Below, in pieces: positions 8,957 to 16,788 of a DNA stretch of 64,000 nucleotides. Source of the DNA: Acerihabitans sp047324305 (GTDB lineage: Bacteria; Pseudomonadota; Gammaproteobacteria; Enterobacterales; Enterobacteriaceae); NCBI RefSeq assembly GCF_047324305.1, contig NZ_CP178740.1:3782001-3846000 (forward strand), given 5' to 3'. Below the pieces are notes generated by a model that did no database searches, was not told the DNA's origin, and worked only from the letters and a program-made list of their open reading frames with translations. Each line of letters begins with the position of its first letter. Within the stretch, counting starts at the first letter, position 1. A program made the position numbers and the translations under genes.

Positions 8957-9608
8957 TGGGTCTCCTGGAATTTAATGTGGTCTCGGTCGATCCGGTTGCA
9001 GTGGCAAGGCCGTATCAACACCATTTCAGTGCCAATTATAACAGATTTGTTTTGGATATTTAACGAAACACCGGAGTATCTTCAGTGAAGAGGTTAAAAA
9101 ATTTGCTCCCGCCAGGGATATAATTTACCGCGGGCAAAGCGGCATGGGCCGGCGAGGCATTCATCCGCAAGCGGCAATATGCGCTCGATAGCGTAAAATG
9201 TAAGTTCGAAAGTAATAACTAATTAATATTTTAATGAATATCTTTTCAAAAAGTATGATTTATTGATATGTAATTTTATAATTATTTTTTTTAATTCATT
9301 GTTTTTAATGTCTTTTCACTATTTTGTGCGACGGTCAACTTTTAAGCGATATAAACTGTGGACTGAATACCAATACGGAAGGCGAGGGTAGCGCCATCAA
9401 AGGATTGTGAAACAGTCAAGCGAATGTTGTTAAATTCTCTTGCCGTAGCTTAACCGATCTGTCTAAAATGAGTATCAACAGGTGGCACTGCTGAATTTTT
9501 ATAGTATAAGCGGATATCTATATTCATTATTTACTTAAAAAGCAGTAATATTAAGTCATAAATATTTGATTCGCTTTACATCACTCCCTTTTTTTGGAGA
9601 TTTTATCT
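8957..9608. other. divergent intergenic region yecF / uvrY
   Basis: About 650 bases, strongly AT-rich from 9200 to 9330. It holds the promoters of yecF and uvrY. No coding frame is credible. The E. coli gene is subject to SdiA and LexA-type inputs, but no matching boxes were identified by eye. Confidence 0.45.
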
Positions 9609-10265
9609 TTGATAAGCGTTTTTCTTGTTGATGACCACGAATTGGTGCGTGCAGGGATACGCCGTATTCTTGATGATATCAAAGGTTTTAAAGTGGTTGG
9701 CGAGGCGCAGTGCGGTGAAGATGCGGTAAAATGGTGTCGCAGCAACTGTGTAAATGTCGTGCTGATGGATATGAACATGCCGGGTATTGGCGGTCTGGAG
9801 GCTACCCGTAAGATCATACGCTTCTCACCTGATATTAAAGTTATCATGCTCACCATTCACACTGAGAATCCATTACCTGCTAAAGTAATGCAGGCGGGAG
9901 CCGCAGGTTATCTAAGCAAAGCGGCGGCGCCTCAGGAAGTGATTTGTGCCATCCGCTCCGTCAATGCAGGCAAACGCTATATCGCTTCTGATATCGCACA
10001 GCAAATGGCCTTGAGCCAGCTCGAGCCACAGACTGAGACCCCGTTTGAATGTTTGTCCCAACGCGAGCTGCAGATCATGCTGATGATCACGAAGGGGCAA
10101 AAAGTGAATGAAATTTCAGAACAACTCAACCTGAGTCCTAAAACGGTTAATAGCTATCGTTATAGAATGTTTAGTAAACTTAACATCGGTGGAGACGTTG
10201 AGTTAACACATCTGGCCATTCGGCACGGGTTGTTTAATGCGGAGAGTTTATTAAGCAGTGACTGA
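9609..10265 (+). CDS. uvrY: response regulator UvrY (BarA/UvrY system)
   Basis: A 218-residue NarL/FixJ-type response regulator. The receiver domain begins at FLVDDHELVRAG, with phosphoacceptor Asp in VLMDMNMPG near residue 54 and the conserved Lys in YLSKAAAP. The C-terminal LuxR helix-turn-helix spans roughly 145-205 (LSQRELQIMLMITKGQKVNE, then LSPKTVNSYRYRMF). UvrY is phosphorylated by BarA and activates the csrB/csrC small RNAs that titrate CsrA. The start is a TTG placed nine bases after GGAG; an earlier in-frame TTG at 9594 overlaps that GGAG and is less likely. It overlaps uvrC by eight bases. Confidence 0.96.
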   Translation: MISVFLVDDHELVRAGIRRILDDIKGFKVVGEAQCGEDAVKWCRSNCVNVVLMDMNMPGIGGLEATRKIIRFSPDIKVIMLTIHTENPLPAKVMQAGAAGYLSKAAAPQEVICAIRSVNAGKRYIASDIAQQMALSQLEPQTETPFECLSQRELQIMLMITKGQKVNEISEQLNLSPKTVNSYRYRMFSKLNIGGDVELTHLAIRHGLFNAESLLSSD

Positions 10266-12090
10266 CAGCTTCAATCCTAAAGAATTTCTTAAAACCGTCA
10301 CCAGTCAGCCCGGCGTCTACAGAATGTACGACGCTACGGACACTGTCATTTATGTCGGCAAGGCAAAGGACCTGAAAAAACGTCTGGCGAGTTACTTCCG
10401 TCTGCAGGTTTCCAGTCGCAAAACCGAAGCCTTGGTCAAGCTCATCGCCCAAATCGACGTCACCATCACCCATACCGAGACCGAGGCGCTGTTACTGGAA
10501 CATAATTATATCAAGTTGTTCCAACCGCGTTATAACGTCTTGCTCAGGGATGATAAATCCTACCCGTTGATTTTCCTTAGCAGCGATACGCATCCGCGCC
10601 TGAGCTTTCACCGCGGCGCCAAGCATGCCAAGGGCGAGTATTTCGGTCCTTTTCCCAACGGCTACGCCGTGCGGGAAACGCTTGCGCTGTTGCAAAAACT
10701 GTTTCCCATCCGGCAATGCGAGGACAGCGTTTACCGCAACCGTTCCCGCCCCTGCCTGCAATACCAGATCGGGCGCTGTCTGGGGCCGTGCGTTAAAGGA
10801 CTGGTGAGCGATGAGGAGTACCAACATCAGGTTGATTATGTCCGCTTGTTTTTATCCGGCAAGGATCAGCAGGTCCTGAATCAGCTGGTCGAGCGCATGG
10901 AGCTGGCGAGCCGGGCGTTGAATTTTGAAGAGGCCGCCCGGGCGCGCGATCAGATACAGGCGGTAAGACGGGTCACCGAAAAACAGTTTGTTACGGGGGA
11001 TCATGAGGACCTCGACGTTATCGGCGTGGCGTTCGATGCCGGAATGGCGTGCGTGCACGTGTTATTCATCCGGCAGGGCAAGGTCTTGGGCAGCCGCAGT
11101 TATTTTCCTAAAGTGCCGATAGGAACCGACCTTTCCGAAGTGGTGCAGACGTTTGTCGGTCAGTTCTACCTGCAAGGCAGCCAGATGCGGACATTGCCCG
11201 GGGAAATTCTGCTTGATTTTTCCCTGCCGGAAAAAGATTTGTTATCGGAATCGTTAAGCGAACTGGCCGGTCGTAAAGTCCACATCCAGTCCCACCCCCG
11301 CGGCGATCGCGCGCGTTATCTGAAATTAGCGCGTACCAATGCCGCAACGGCGCTGGTGACAAAGTTAGCGCAGCAGTCCACGATTCATCAGCGTCTGGCG
11401 GCGTTGGCGGAATTGCTGGGCCTGGATGCCATCAAGCGGATGGAATGTTTTGACATCAGTCATACCATGGGGGAACAAACCATTGCTTCCTGCGTCGTGT
11501 TCGACGCCAATGGACCCGTGCGGGCCGAGTACCGCCGCTTCAATATAGAGGGCATTACCCCTGGGGACGATTACGCGGCCATGACCCAGGTATTGCGCCG
11601 CCGCTATGGCAAGGCGCTGGAGGAAAGCAAGATTCCCGATGTGGTGATTATCGACGGCGGCAAGGGACAATTGGGGATGGCGATTGATGTGTTTGCCCAG
11701 CTGGATGTGCCCTGGGATAAATCACGTGTTATTTTGTTGGGGGTGGCCAAAGGCACCGACCGTAAGGCCGGGTTGGAAACGCTGTTTTTCAAAGCCCACG
11801 GCGAAGGCATATCGCTGCCGCCTGATTCGCCAGCCCTGCACGTCATCCAGCATATCAGGGATGATTCGCATAACCATGCGATTACCGGGCACCGCAACAA
11901 ACGCGCAAAGGTCAAAAATACCAGCGCGTTGGAATTAATTGAGGGTGTGGGCCCTAAACGTCGACAAACCCTGTTAAAATACATGGGCGGTTTGCAGCCT
12001 TTACGGAACGCAAGTCTTGAGGAAATTGCTCAGGTGCCCGGTATTTCGAACGCATTGGCAGAAAAAATTTTTAATGCATTGAAACACTAA
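10258..12090 (+). CDS. uvrC: excinuclease ABC subunit C
   Basis: A 610-residue protein, the family's full length. It has an N-terminal GIY-YIG nuclease domain (GVYRMYDA...VIYVGKAKDLKKRL) that makes the 3' incision, a cysteine cluster near residues 154-178 (CLQYQIGRCLGPC), a UvrB-binding UVR motif near 205-240, an RNase H-like C-terminal nuclease for the 5' incision (MECFDISHTMGE, VIIDGGKGQL) and helix-hairpin-helix motifs near the end (IEGVGPKRRQTLL). It acts with UvrA and UvrB in nucleotide excision repair. The GTG start lies inside the end of uvrY, so translation is coupled. Confidence 0.98.
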   Translation: MTDSFNPKEFLKTVTSQPGVYRMYDATDTVIYVGKAKDLKKRLASYFRLQVSSRKTEALVKLIAQIDVTITHTETEALLLEHNYIKLFQPRYNVLLRDDKSYPLIFLSSDTHPRLSFHRGAKHAKGEYFGPFPNGYAVRETLALLQKLFPIRQCEDSVYRNRSRPCLQYQIGRCLGPCVKGLVSDEEYQHQVDYVRLFLSGKDQQVLNQLVERMELASRALNFEEAARARDQIQAVRRVTEKQFVTGDHEDLDVIGVAFDAGMACVHVLFIRQGKVLGSRSYFPKVPIGTDLSEVVQTFVGQFYLQGSQMRTLPGEILLDFSLPEKDLLSESLSELAGRKVHIQSHPRGDRARYLKLARTNAATALVTKLAQQSTIHQRLAALAELLGLDAIKRMECFDISHTMGEQTIASCVVFDANGPVRAEYRRFNIEGITPGDDYAAMTQVLRRRYGKALEESKIPDVVIIDGGKGQLGMAIDVFAQLDVPWDKSRVILLGVAKGTDRKAGLETLFFKAHGEGISLPPDSPALHVIQHIRDDSHNHAITGHRNKRAKVKNTSALELIEGVGPKRRQTLLKYMGGLQPLRNASLEEIAQVPGISNALAEKIFNALKH

Positions 12091-12147
12091 CGGCGATGTA
12101 GCAACATACTCGTTATCTCCGTCCAGCCAGATAGTTAACGTGGCATT

Positions 12148-12696
12148 ATGCAATTGAATATACCGACTTGGCTTACATTGTTGCGTGTCGTAATGATACC
12201 TTTTTTCGTCCTGGCTTTTTACCTGCCTTTCTACTGGGCGCCCCTGGCCTGCGCGTTGATCTTTATCCTGGCGGCGGTCACTGACTGGTTTGATGGCTTC
12301 CTGGCACGTCGCTGGAAGCAAACGACGCGTTTCGGCGCGTTCCTGGATCCGGTGGCGGATAAAGTCATGGTGGCCATCGCCTTGGTCTTGGTGGCGGAAC
12401 ATTTTCATTCCTGGTGGATAACGCTGCCCGCGGCGACGATGATCGCTCGTGAGATCATTATTTCGGCGCTGCGCGAGTGGATGGCTGAGATTGGCAAACG
12501 CAGCAGCGTCGCCGTTTCCTGGATCGGCAAGGTGAAAACCACCGCCCAGATGCTGGCGCTGGTTGCATTGCTCTGGCGCCCCGAGCAGATCGTCACCGGT
12601 ATCGGCATCGCCGCGCTTTATGTTGCCGCGGTACTGACATTCTGGTCGATGTTTCAGTATTTGAACGCCGCCCGTCATGATTTGTTCGAACACTGA
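12148..12696 (+). CDS. pgsA: CDP-diacylglycerol-glycerol-3-phosphate 3-phosphatidyltransferase
   Basis: A 182-residue integral membrane enzyme with four to six hydrophobic helices. The CDP-alcohol phosphotransferase signature (DG-x2-AR-x8-G-x3-D-x3-D) is intact between FDGFLARRW and FLDPVADK near residues 50-75. It makes phosphatidylglycerol phosphate, the committed step to phosphatidylglycerol and cardiolipin. It follows uvrC by 57 bases on the same strand, as in E. coli, and the tRNA cluster follows. Confidence 0.97.
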   Translation: MQLNIPTWLTLLRVVMIPFFVLAFYLPFYWAPLACALIFILAAVTDWFDGFLARRWKQTTRFGAFLDPVADKVMVAIALVLVAEHFHSWWITLPAATMIAREIIISALREWMAEIGKRSSVAVSWIGKVKTTAQMLALVALLWRPEQIVTGIGIAALYVAAVLTFWSMFQYLNAARHDLFEH

Positions 12697-12746
12697 TCGA
12701 AGCGCCGTAAAAATCAACAAACAGGCGCCTGGGCGCGATAATTCTA

Positions 12747-12774
12747 TTGACTCGCTACGTCAGGTCAGTAGAAT
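12747..12774 (+). promoter_or_regulatory. promoter of the glyW-cysT-leuZ tRNA cluster
   Basis: TTGACT (12747-12752), a 16-base spacer and TAGAAT (12769-12774), about 80 bases upstream of tRNA-Gly. A GC-containing discriminator (GCAACGC) follows. Confidence 0.75.
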
Positions 12775-12854
12775 GCAACGCATCGAAAGCAACGACCGAT
12801 TGCCAGACGATAACAGTAAAAATTAGTAAGTTAAAACAAGTAGCTTTCATCGAT

Positions 12855-12929
12855 GCGGGAATAGCTCAGTGGTAGAGCACAACCTTGCCAAGGTTGGGGT
12901 CGCGAGTTCGAGCCTCGTTTCCCGCTCCA
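12855..12929 (+). tRNA. glyW: tRNA-Gly (anticodon GCC)
   Basis: A 75-base cloverleaf starting GCGGGAA and ending TTCCCGCTCCA. The anticodon loop reads CTTGCCAAG around GCC. The D loop is one base shorter than in E. coli glyW. First gene of the three-tRNA cluster downstream of pgsA, the same order as in E. coli. Confidence 0.97.
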
Positions 12930-12963
12930 GATGTACAACGAAGCCTTTTTAAGAGGCAGCAAA

Positions 12964-13037
12964 GGCGCGTTGGCAGAGTGGCCATGCAGCGGATTGCAAA
13001 TCCGCCCACCTCGGTTCGACTCCGGGACGCGCCTCCA
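12964..13037 (+). tRNA. cysT: tRNA-Cys (anticodon GCA)
   Basis: A 74-base cloverleaf starting GGCGCGT and ending ACGCGCCTCCA, with anticodon GCA in GATTGCAAATC. Second in the cluster, 34 bases after tRNA-Gly. Confidence 0.97.
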
Positions 13038-13054
13038 ATATGTTATTCCCCGAC

Positions 13055-13141
13055 GCCCGGGTGGTGGAATCGGTAGACACAAGGGATTTAAAATCCCTCG
13101 GCTTTATGGCTGTACGGGTTCAAGTCCCGTCCCGGGTACCA
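13055..13141 (+). tRNA. leuZ: tRNA-Leu (anticodon TAA)
   Basis: An 87-base class II tRNA with a long variable arm, starting GCCCGGG and ending CCCGGGTACCA. The anticodon loop sits in GGGATTTAAAATCCC (anticodon TAA). It is the last gene of the cluster and the only complete copy here; its 3' half is repeated at 14155 and 15275, marking it as a target for repeated integration. Confidence 0.97.
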
Positions 13142-13207
13142 CACCAGAATTCGTAATAAAAACAAAGTAGTATGAACAAGTTGATACCGCCGATAGGCGG
13201 TTTTTTT
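13085..13207 (+). repeat. tRNA-Leu 3'-end direct repeat, copy 1 (in leuZ)
   Basis: The 3' half of leuZ plus the following GAATTCGTAATAAAAACAAA segment and terminator. This block recurs almost unchanged at 14155-14282 and 15275-15399. Homology with copy 3 continues past the terminator through the higA coding region. Confidence 0.92.
13187..13207 (+). terminator. terminator of the tRNA cluster
   Basis: CCGCC-GATA-GGCGG stem-loop followed by seven T residues. The same element is carried by both downstream repeat copies; copy 2 has one stem mismatch (CCGCG). Confidence 0.9.
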
Positions 13208-13380
13208 ATGGCTGTGGTTTGACTGTCGTAATAGCATTTCAAAATAAAAATACTAAAGCTCCTCTCTTTTTCCCAATGATCTGCGACCTGCAATAATAGC
13301 TGTCGAGTTGATAAATAAGCGCGGTTTAACCGGGCTACTCAAGCATCTTTACCCCAAGCTATGGGCGAGTAGCGCAGTCA

Positions 13381-13665
13381 TCAGGCTGCAACCAACCGGT
13401 GTAGCTGTGAGGTATCAACTTCTTTCTGGGCTACCCAAAGGCTGTAATTGTCTTGGAGATTGAGCCAGAATTTCGCCGAACTGCCAAGTACCGCTGAAAG
13501 TTTCAGGGCCATTTCTGGAGAAACCGCAGAATGACCGCTCACCAGCCGTTGTGCGGTGGAAGGGGCGACATGCAGTGCGCGGGATAACTCACGAATGCCG
13601 ATATTAAGATCGTCCAGGGTTTCTGCAATGATTTCACCTGGGTGCGGCGGATTAAACATAGTCAT
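13381..13665 (-). CDS. higA: HigA-type antitoxin
   Basis: A 94-residue XRE-family antitoxin. It opens with the HigA signature NPPHPGEIIAE, then a helix-turn-helix (GIRELSRALHVAPSTAQRLV) and a conserved tail SPEMALKLSAVLGSSAKFWL. It neutralises HigB and represses the operon. Its ATG overlaps the higB stop as ATGA, so toxin comes first, the usual HigBA order. It sits in the first unit between two tRNA-Leu repeats, and a decayed relative lies at 15593-15804. Confidence 0.94.
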   Translation of the reverse strand: MTMFNPPHPGEIIAETLDDLNIGIRELSRALHVAPSTAQRLVSGHSAVSPEMALKLSAVLGSSAKFWLNLQDNYSLWVAQKEVDTSQLHRLVAA

Positions 13666-13943
13666 CAGTGATAATCCTCATAATTAATGACATAGGCGTT
13701 GCCATCCATAAATTCAAATGTAATGCGCCAGTTGCCCGTAACGGTTATAGACCATTGGCCTTTCCTGTCCCCAGTAAGCGCGTGAAGGCAATATCCCGGC
13801 CGGTCAATATCTTTGATATCTTCCGCCGCATCGATAACCGCTAGACGTAGGCGGAGTTTGCCAGACTGCTGCGCGTTGATACCTGCGGTTGACCCTTTCT
13901 CAAAAAACAGGCGCAATCCTTTGTGCTTAAAGCTTTTAATCAT
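13665..13943 (-). CDS. higB: HigB-type toxin
   Basis: A 92-residue RelE/ParE-superfamily toxin of the HigB class. MIKSFKHKGLRLFFEKGST is the typical N-terminus; later conserved elements are LHALTGDRKGQWSI and NWRITFEF. HigB toxins cleave mRNA on the ribosome. An open frame extends to 13985, but the internal ATG at 13943 gives the family's normal length. It is translationally coupled to higA by a 4-base overlap. Confidence 0.93.
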   Translation of the reverse strand: MIKSFKHKGLRLFFEKGSTAGINAQQSGKLRLRLAVIDAAEDIKDIDRPGYCLHALTGDRKGQWSITVTGNWRITFEFMDGNAYVINYEDYH

Positions 13944-14154
13944 GAAGTGGCTCTGGGTGTTGCGTACTAAGGAACAATATAACACTGTTCCTCAGCACGC
14001 AACACTTTTTTGATTGTATGCTAGCGGGGGAGTGGCGGGAATGAGTATCTTCATTCAAATAGTGACTACACAATCCGCATCAGCCCAAATTAACCCGCCA
14101 TCATGATTTGCAACCGGCTGATTATACGTAACTCTATGATTTCAATATCATACT

Positions 14155-14282
14155 GAGGGTTTTTAAATCCCTCGGCTTTATGGCTGTACGGGTTCAAATC
14201 CCGTCCCGGGTACCACGCCTGAATTCGTAATAAAAACAAAGTAGTATGAACAAATTGATACCGCGGATAGGCGGTTTTTTTA
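14155..14282 (+). repeat. tRNA-Leu 3'-end direct repeat, copy 2
   Basis: Repeats the anticodon-stem to 3' end of leuZ (CCCTCGGCTTTATGGCTG onward, ending CCCGGGTACCA at 14215), then the GAATTCGTAATAAAAACAAAG segment and a slightly damaged terminator. The 5' half of the tRNA is missing, as expected of an attachment-site remnant. The 3' ends of copies 1 and 2 are 1074 bases apart. Confidence 0.92.
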
Positions 14283-14439
14283 TGCCTGGGATTTGCCGCC
14301 AAAACCAGAATATGACTACATCCTGACAATGCTGATTTATTGTGACGATGATATCGCCTGAAATATTAGATGAATACACTGATTTTGCAAAGATTGAACG
14401 CCACGGAGGCCATGCGGTGACGCCATGATCCGCTGGTAT

Positions 14440-14853
14440 TCAAGCCACGTTTACTTTTTTTGGCCGACCGCCAAGCTTGCCATTCGCCTTTGAGGCAGCG
14501 CGTTTCTTCTCGGAGGTCGCGGAACCTCCTTTGCGGCCAAGTTCGCGTGCCATCCATTTGCTGGTTCCTGTATAGCCATCCATTATCGCCGGGATAAACA
14601 CATCGGCGTCAATAGCCGGGAAGTAAAGTCCGTTCCCCAGAGGCGTAATCTCTATGTCTGTCAGTTCCGCAGCGCTAGCAGTGCTTAATCCCTGAACAAT
14701 CGCCGGCGGTATGGCCAATTCGATACCAGATACTAATGTTACGATGACGCGTTGCGATTTGGCATCATAGCGGGCCGCAATGGCACGTAACGGGCTATTC
14801 ATCGTTTCCTGGCCGCGCTGCACGGCTGCATCGATTTGTGTTTTAGTTGCCAT
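14440..14853 (-). CDS. DUF2442 protein with basic GRPKK tail
   Basis: A 137-residue protein. The middle carries the DUF2442 pattern (RVIVTLVSGIELAIPP, then a LTDIEITPLGNGLYFPAID block). The last 35 residues are basic, with two KGG-like elements (LGRKGGSATSEKK and NGKLGG) and a final GRPKK resembling an AT-hook. Members of this family are often the second gene of a DUF4160-DUF2442 pair, which is regarded as toxin-antitoxin-like; a DNA-binding antitoxin is a reasonable inference. It overlaps the upstream DUF4160 gene by 11 bases. Confidence 0.82.
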   Translation of the reverse strand: MATKTQIDAAVQRGQETMNSPLRAIAARYDAKSQRVIVTLVSGIELAIPPAIVQGLSTASAAELTDIEITPLGNGLYFPAIDADVFIPAIMDGYTGTSKWMARELGRKGGSATSEKKRAASKANGKLGGRPKKVNVA

Positions 14854-15082
14854 GGATTTGCTCCCATGCTGACTGTAGTTGTGGCAGTTGTTTAAGAAGC
14901 TCCTTCTCGATCTCCGCGAGTTCCTTAGGTTTTACGCCAATCATTTCTCTCAGCTCAATGTTGTCTTTTAGCAAAACAAAAACAACCTGGCCATTGGTTC
15001 CTATAACATGTACATGCGGAGGTAAATGATCCATGGTGTAAATCATCACCCGCCATCCTTTAAACCTGAAAATTGTTGGCAT
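14843..15082 (-). CDS. DUF4160 protein
   Basis: A 79-residue protein with the DUF4160 hallmark start MPTIFRFKGWRVMIY and the PPHVHV motif, then LLKDNIELREM and a helical C-terminus. The open frame runs further upstream, but this ATG gives the family's usual start and length. Its 3' end overlaps the DUF2442 gene. The two form the cargo of the second tRNA-Leu unit, matching the position of HigBA in the first. Biochemical activity is unknown; a toxin role is inferred from the pairing only. Confidence 0.82.
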   Translation of the reverse strand: MPTIFRFKGWRVMIYTMDHLPPHVHVIGTNGQVVFVLLKDNIELREMIGVKPKELAEIEKELLKQLPQLQSAWEQIHGN

Positions 15083-15274
15083 GGGCAACCTAAACCTAAA
15101 CGTTTGGGTTATTTTAGATGGCATTTTGTAAGAATGCAATATGCGGGATGCGCTAGTGAGAATGGCAGTTTAGCGCTGAATAATGACTACCGCCGCCGCA
15201 ATCTCCCAGATAAACCCATATGATGGTTTATAAGGTGCTGTATTTATTCAACGCCTTGATTTATATAAAGCTAT

Positions 15275-15399
15275 GAAGGTTTTTAAAATCCATCGGCTTT
15301 ATGGCTGTACGGGTTCAAGTCCCGTCCCGGGTACTACACGGAATTCGTAATAAAAACAAAGTAGAAAAGCAGGTTGATACCGCCGATAGGCGGTTTTTT
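15275..15399 (+). repeat. tRNA-Leu 3'-end direct repeat, copy 3
   Basis: A third copy of the tRNA-Leu 3' half with terminator. It carries changes such as CCATCGG for CCCTCGG and ACTA for ACCA at the 3' end (15333-15336), so it is older or freer to drift. 1121 bases separate the 3' ends of copies 2 and 3. Confidence 0.92.
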
Positions 15400-15592
15400 A
15401 TGCCTGGGGTTTGGCTTTCATAATATCATTTCAAAATAAAAATACTAAGGCTACTCACTTTGTCCCAATGATCTGCGACCTGCAAAAATAGCTGTCGAGT
15501 TGATAAATAAGCGAGGTTTAACCGGGTTACTCATGCATCTTTACTCGCGAGACACACAAGTGCAGGGAAGCTATGGGAGAGTACCGCAGTCA
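15400..15592. repeat. duplicated spacer between repeat copy 3 and the higA remnant
   Basis: Runs parallel to 13208-13380 of the first unit (shared stretches include ATTTCAAAATAAAAATACTA and TAGCTGTCGAGTTGATAAAT), with a small insertion near 15545-15565. This shows that the third unit once had the same organisation as the first. Confidence 0.85.
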
Positions 15593-15804
15593 TCAGGCTG
15601 CAACCAATCGGTGCAGTTGTGAGGTATCGACTTCTTTTTGTGCTACCCAAAGGCTGTAATTATCTTGAAGATTGAGCCAAAACTTCGCCGAGCTGCCAAG
15701 CACCGCCGAAAGTTTCAGCGCCATTTCCGGCGATACCGCGGAATGTCCGCTGTCCAACCGTTGCGCGGTGGCGGGGCGGCATGCAGTGCCCGCGAGAACT
15801 GATA
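15593..15804 (-). pseudogene. decayed higA copy
   Basis: The final 55 or so codons are nearly the same as higA (GHSAVSPEMALKLSAVLGSS to the C-terminal HRLVAA). Upstream of ATAQRL the similarity continues only at DNA level through a small deletion and frame change, and ends at about 15804, exactly where the next gene's stop lies. The N-terminus and any higB partner are gone. A leftover of a third HigBA unit, truncated on its far side. Confidence 0.85.
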
Positions 15805-16128
15805 TCAAGAACAATGGACGCTGGTGATGATGCCTTCCTTGTTGGACATAAAGTTCAGCCGTTTCGGATCAAAGTCCATAGTGACGGCTTGGCCGGGCTT
15901 GATAAGGCGCATGGGCATTGAAAAACGCATACCGTCCAGGACGCTTTCGGGTTTGCCGATCAGGTTCCTGAAATTGTTAGCCATGCAGGTGTCATCAGCG
16001 GTAAGCGGTTTGACCGCGCTTTGCGTGGCGGCTGATTTTTCCGCACCGCTGCAGGCGGCAAGCGAAAAGGCGGTAAGCAACGCGGCAAAAATTGTGGTGT
16101 GCATGCAAAGTCCGGTACGCCGTTTCAT
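15805..16128 (-). CDS. I78-type peptidase inhibitor lipoprotein
   Basis: A 107-residue protein with a signal peptide and an LAAC lipobox at residues 22-25. The mature part matches the peptidase inhibitor I78 pattern: a conserved Cys (DDTCMANNF), LIGKPESVLDG, a proline/aspartate stretch (MDFDPKRLNFM) and GIITSVHC at the end. Family members inhibit subtilisin/chymotrypsin-like proteases, and an envelope protective role is inferred. AAGGAG precedes the ATG. Its stop codon coincides with the edge of the duplicated higA DNA, so its 3' end may have been altered by that event: it ends CS rather than the usual CG. Confidence 0.8.
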   Translation of the reverse strand: MKRRTGLCMHTTIFAALLTAFSLAACSGAEKSAATQSAVKPLTADDTCMANNFRNLIGKPESVLDGMRFSMPMRLIKPGQAVTMDFDPKRLNFMSNKEGIITSVHCS

Positions 16129-16302
16129 GTTTAATCACTCCTTATTGGTTTTTTTCATCGTGGCGCAAGTTTGCAAGCTCGCGTGCGGCACGATGATGCT
16201 ATTTTCGGTTAATCAGTGCCATGATTAGCACCAGGGCGGGCATCAATACTGCGTCAGGTTTTCTATGCTAACTCAATAATTAAACAAATAAAGAAGCGTA
16301 CT

Positions 16303-16523
16303 ATGTATAAGGCTTTATTTATTTTATTCAGCATGGTGCTCGCAACCATGCTGGGGGTAGTTCAAGTAGCTACGCACGCAGCACTAACGACGGGCATATG
16401 ATGGTAACCGAGTGTAAACCCGACATTGATAATGATACGGGCATGATCCGTTATACCGATGCCCATGGTAATGAACAGCAGAGCAATAAAAATGATGTTA
16501 AGCAGATGCTGAAGATTAATTGA
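16303..16523 (+). pseudogene. YgdI/YgdR-family lipoprotein gene, frameshifted
   Basis: The signal peptide MYKALFILFSMVLATMLG is in one frame and stops early. From about 16355 the neighbouring frame reads SSSSYARSTNDGHMMVTE, then KPDIDNDTGMIRYTDAHGNE and a KNDVKQML end, which follows E. coli YgdR (SSDYVMATKDGRM, KPEIDDDTG). Restoring one base at the GGGGG run near 16353-16357 would join the frames and recreate a GC lipobox. So this is either a recent one-base loss or a sequencing error. The family is a small outer-membrane lipoprotein of unknown function. Confidence 0.8.
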
Positions 16524-16707
16524 CCCTCCAGCCCCGGGGGAGTAGCGGACATGGACGCCGTCCCGTGGGCGCGGATGTTGTCAGAGGATAAGTGGCCGTC
16601 GTCTCCAGTATTGCCCGCACACCGCCGGACATCGTGTCCTTCTGACGGCGGTGGATACATTCTCCCGCCGCCGGCTCGATGTGCAGGCTACGGCAGCCGC
16701 CGTCATC

Positions 16708-16788
16708 TCAGCCTACCGCCAGGGCGATAAGAACACATAGCGTGAATAAGCCGAGCAAAAACATATGCCAATCGAATTTGACTTGCAT
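16708..16788 (-). CDS. 26-residue single-span membrane peptide
   Basis: MQVKFDWHMF followed by a hydrophobic stretch (LLGLFTLCVLIALAVG) that can span a membrane once. It is preceded by an excellent GGGAGG ribosome binding site eight bases from the ATG, which is the main reason to believe it. Such tiny membrane proteins in enterobacteria often modulate a larger transporter or kinase. No homologue is recalled, and no partner gene is adjacent. Confidence 0.55.
   Translation of the reverse strand: MQVKFDWHMFLLGLFTLCVLIALAVG

Noticed and set aside
13681..14090. Possible integrase or transposase remnant within the first tRNA-Leu unit
   Set aside because: The interval is accounted for by higB and a short non-coding stretch; no recombinase motif was seen.
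16451..16660. 69-codon - strand frame over the YgdR remnant
   Set aside because: Antisense to a recognisable family and without a ribosome binding site.
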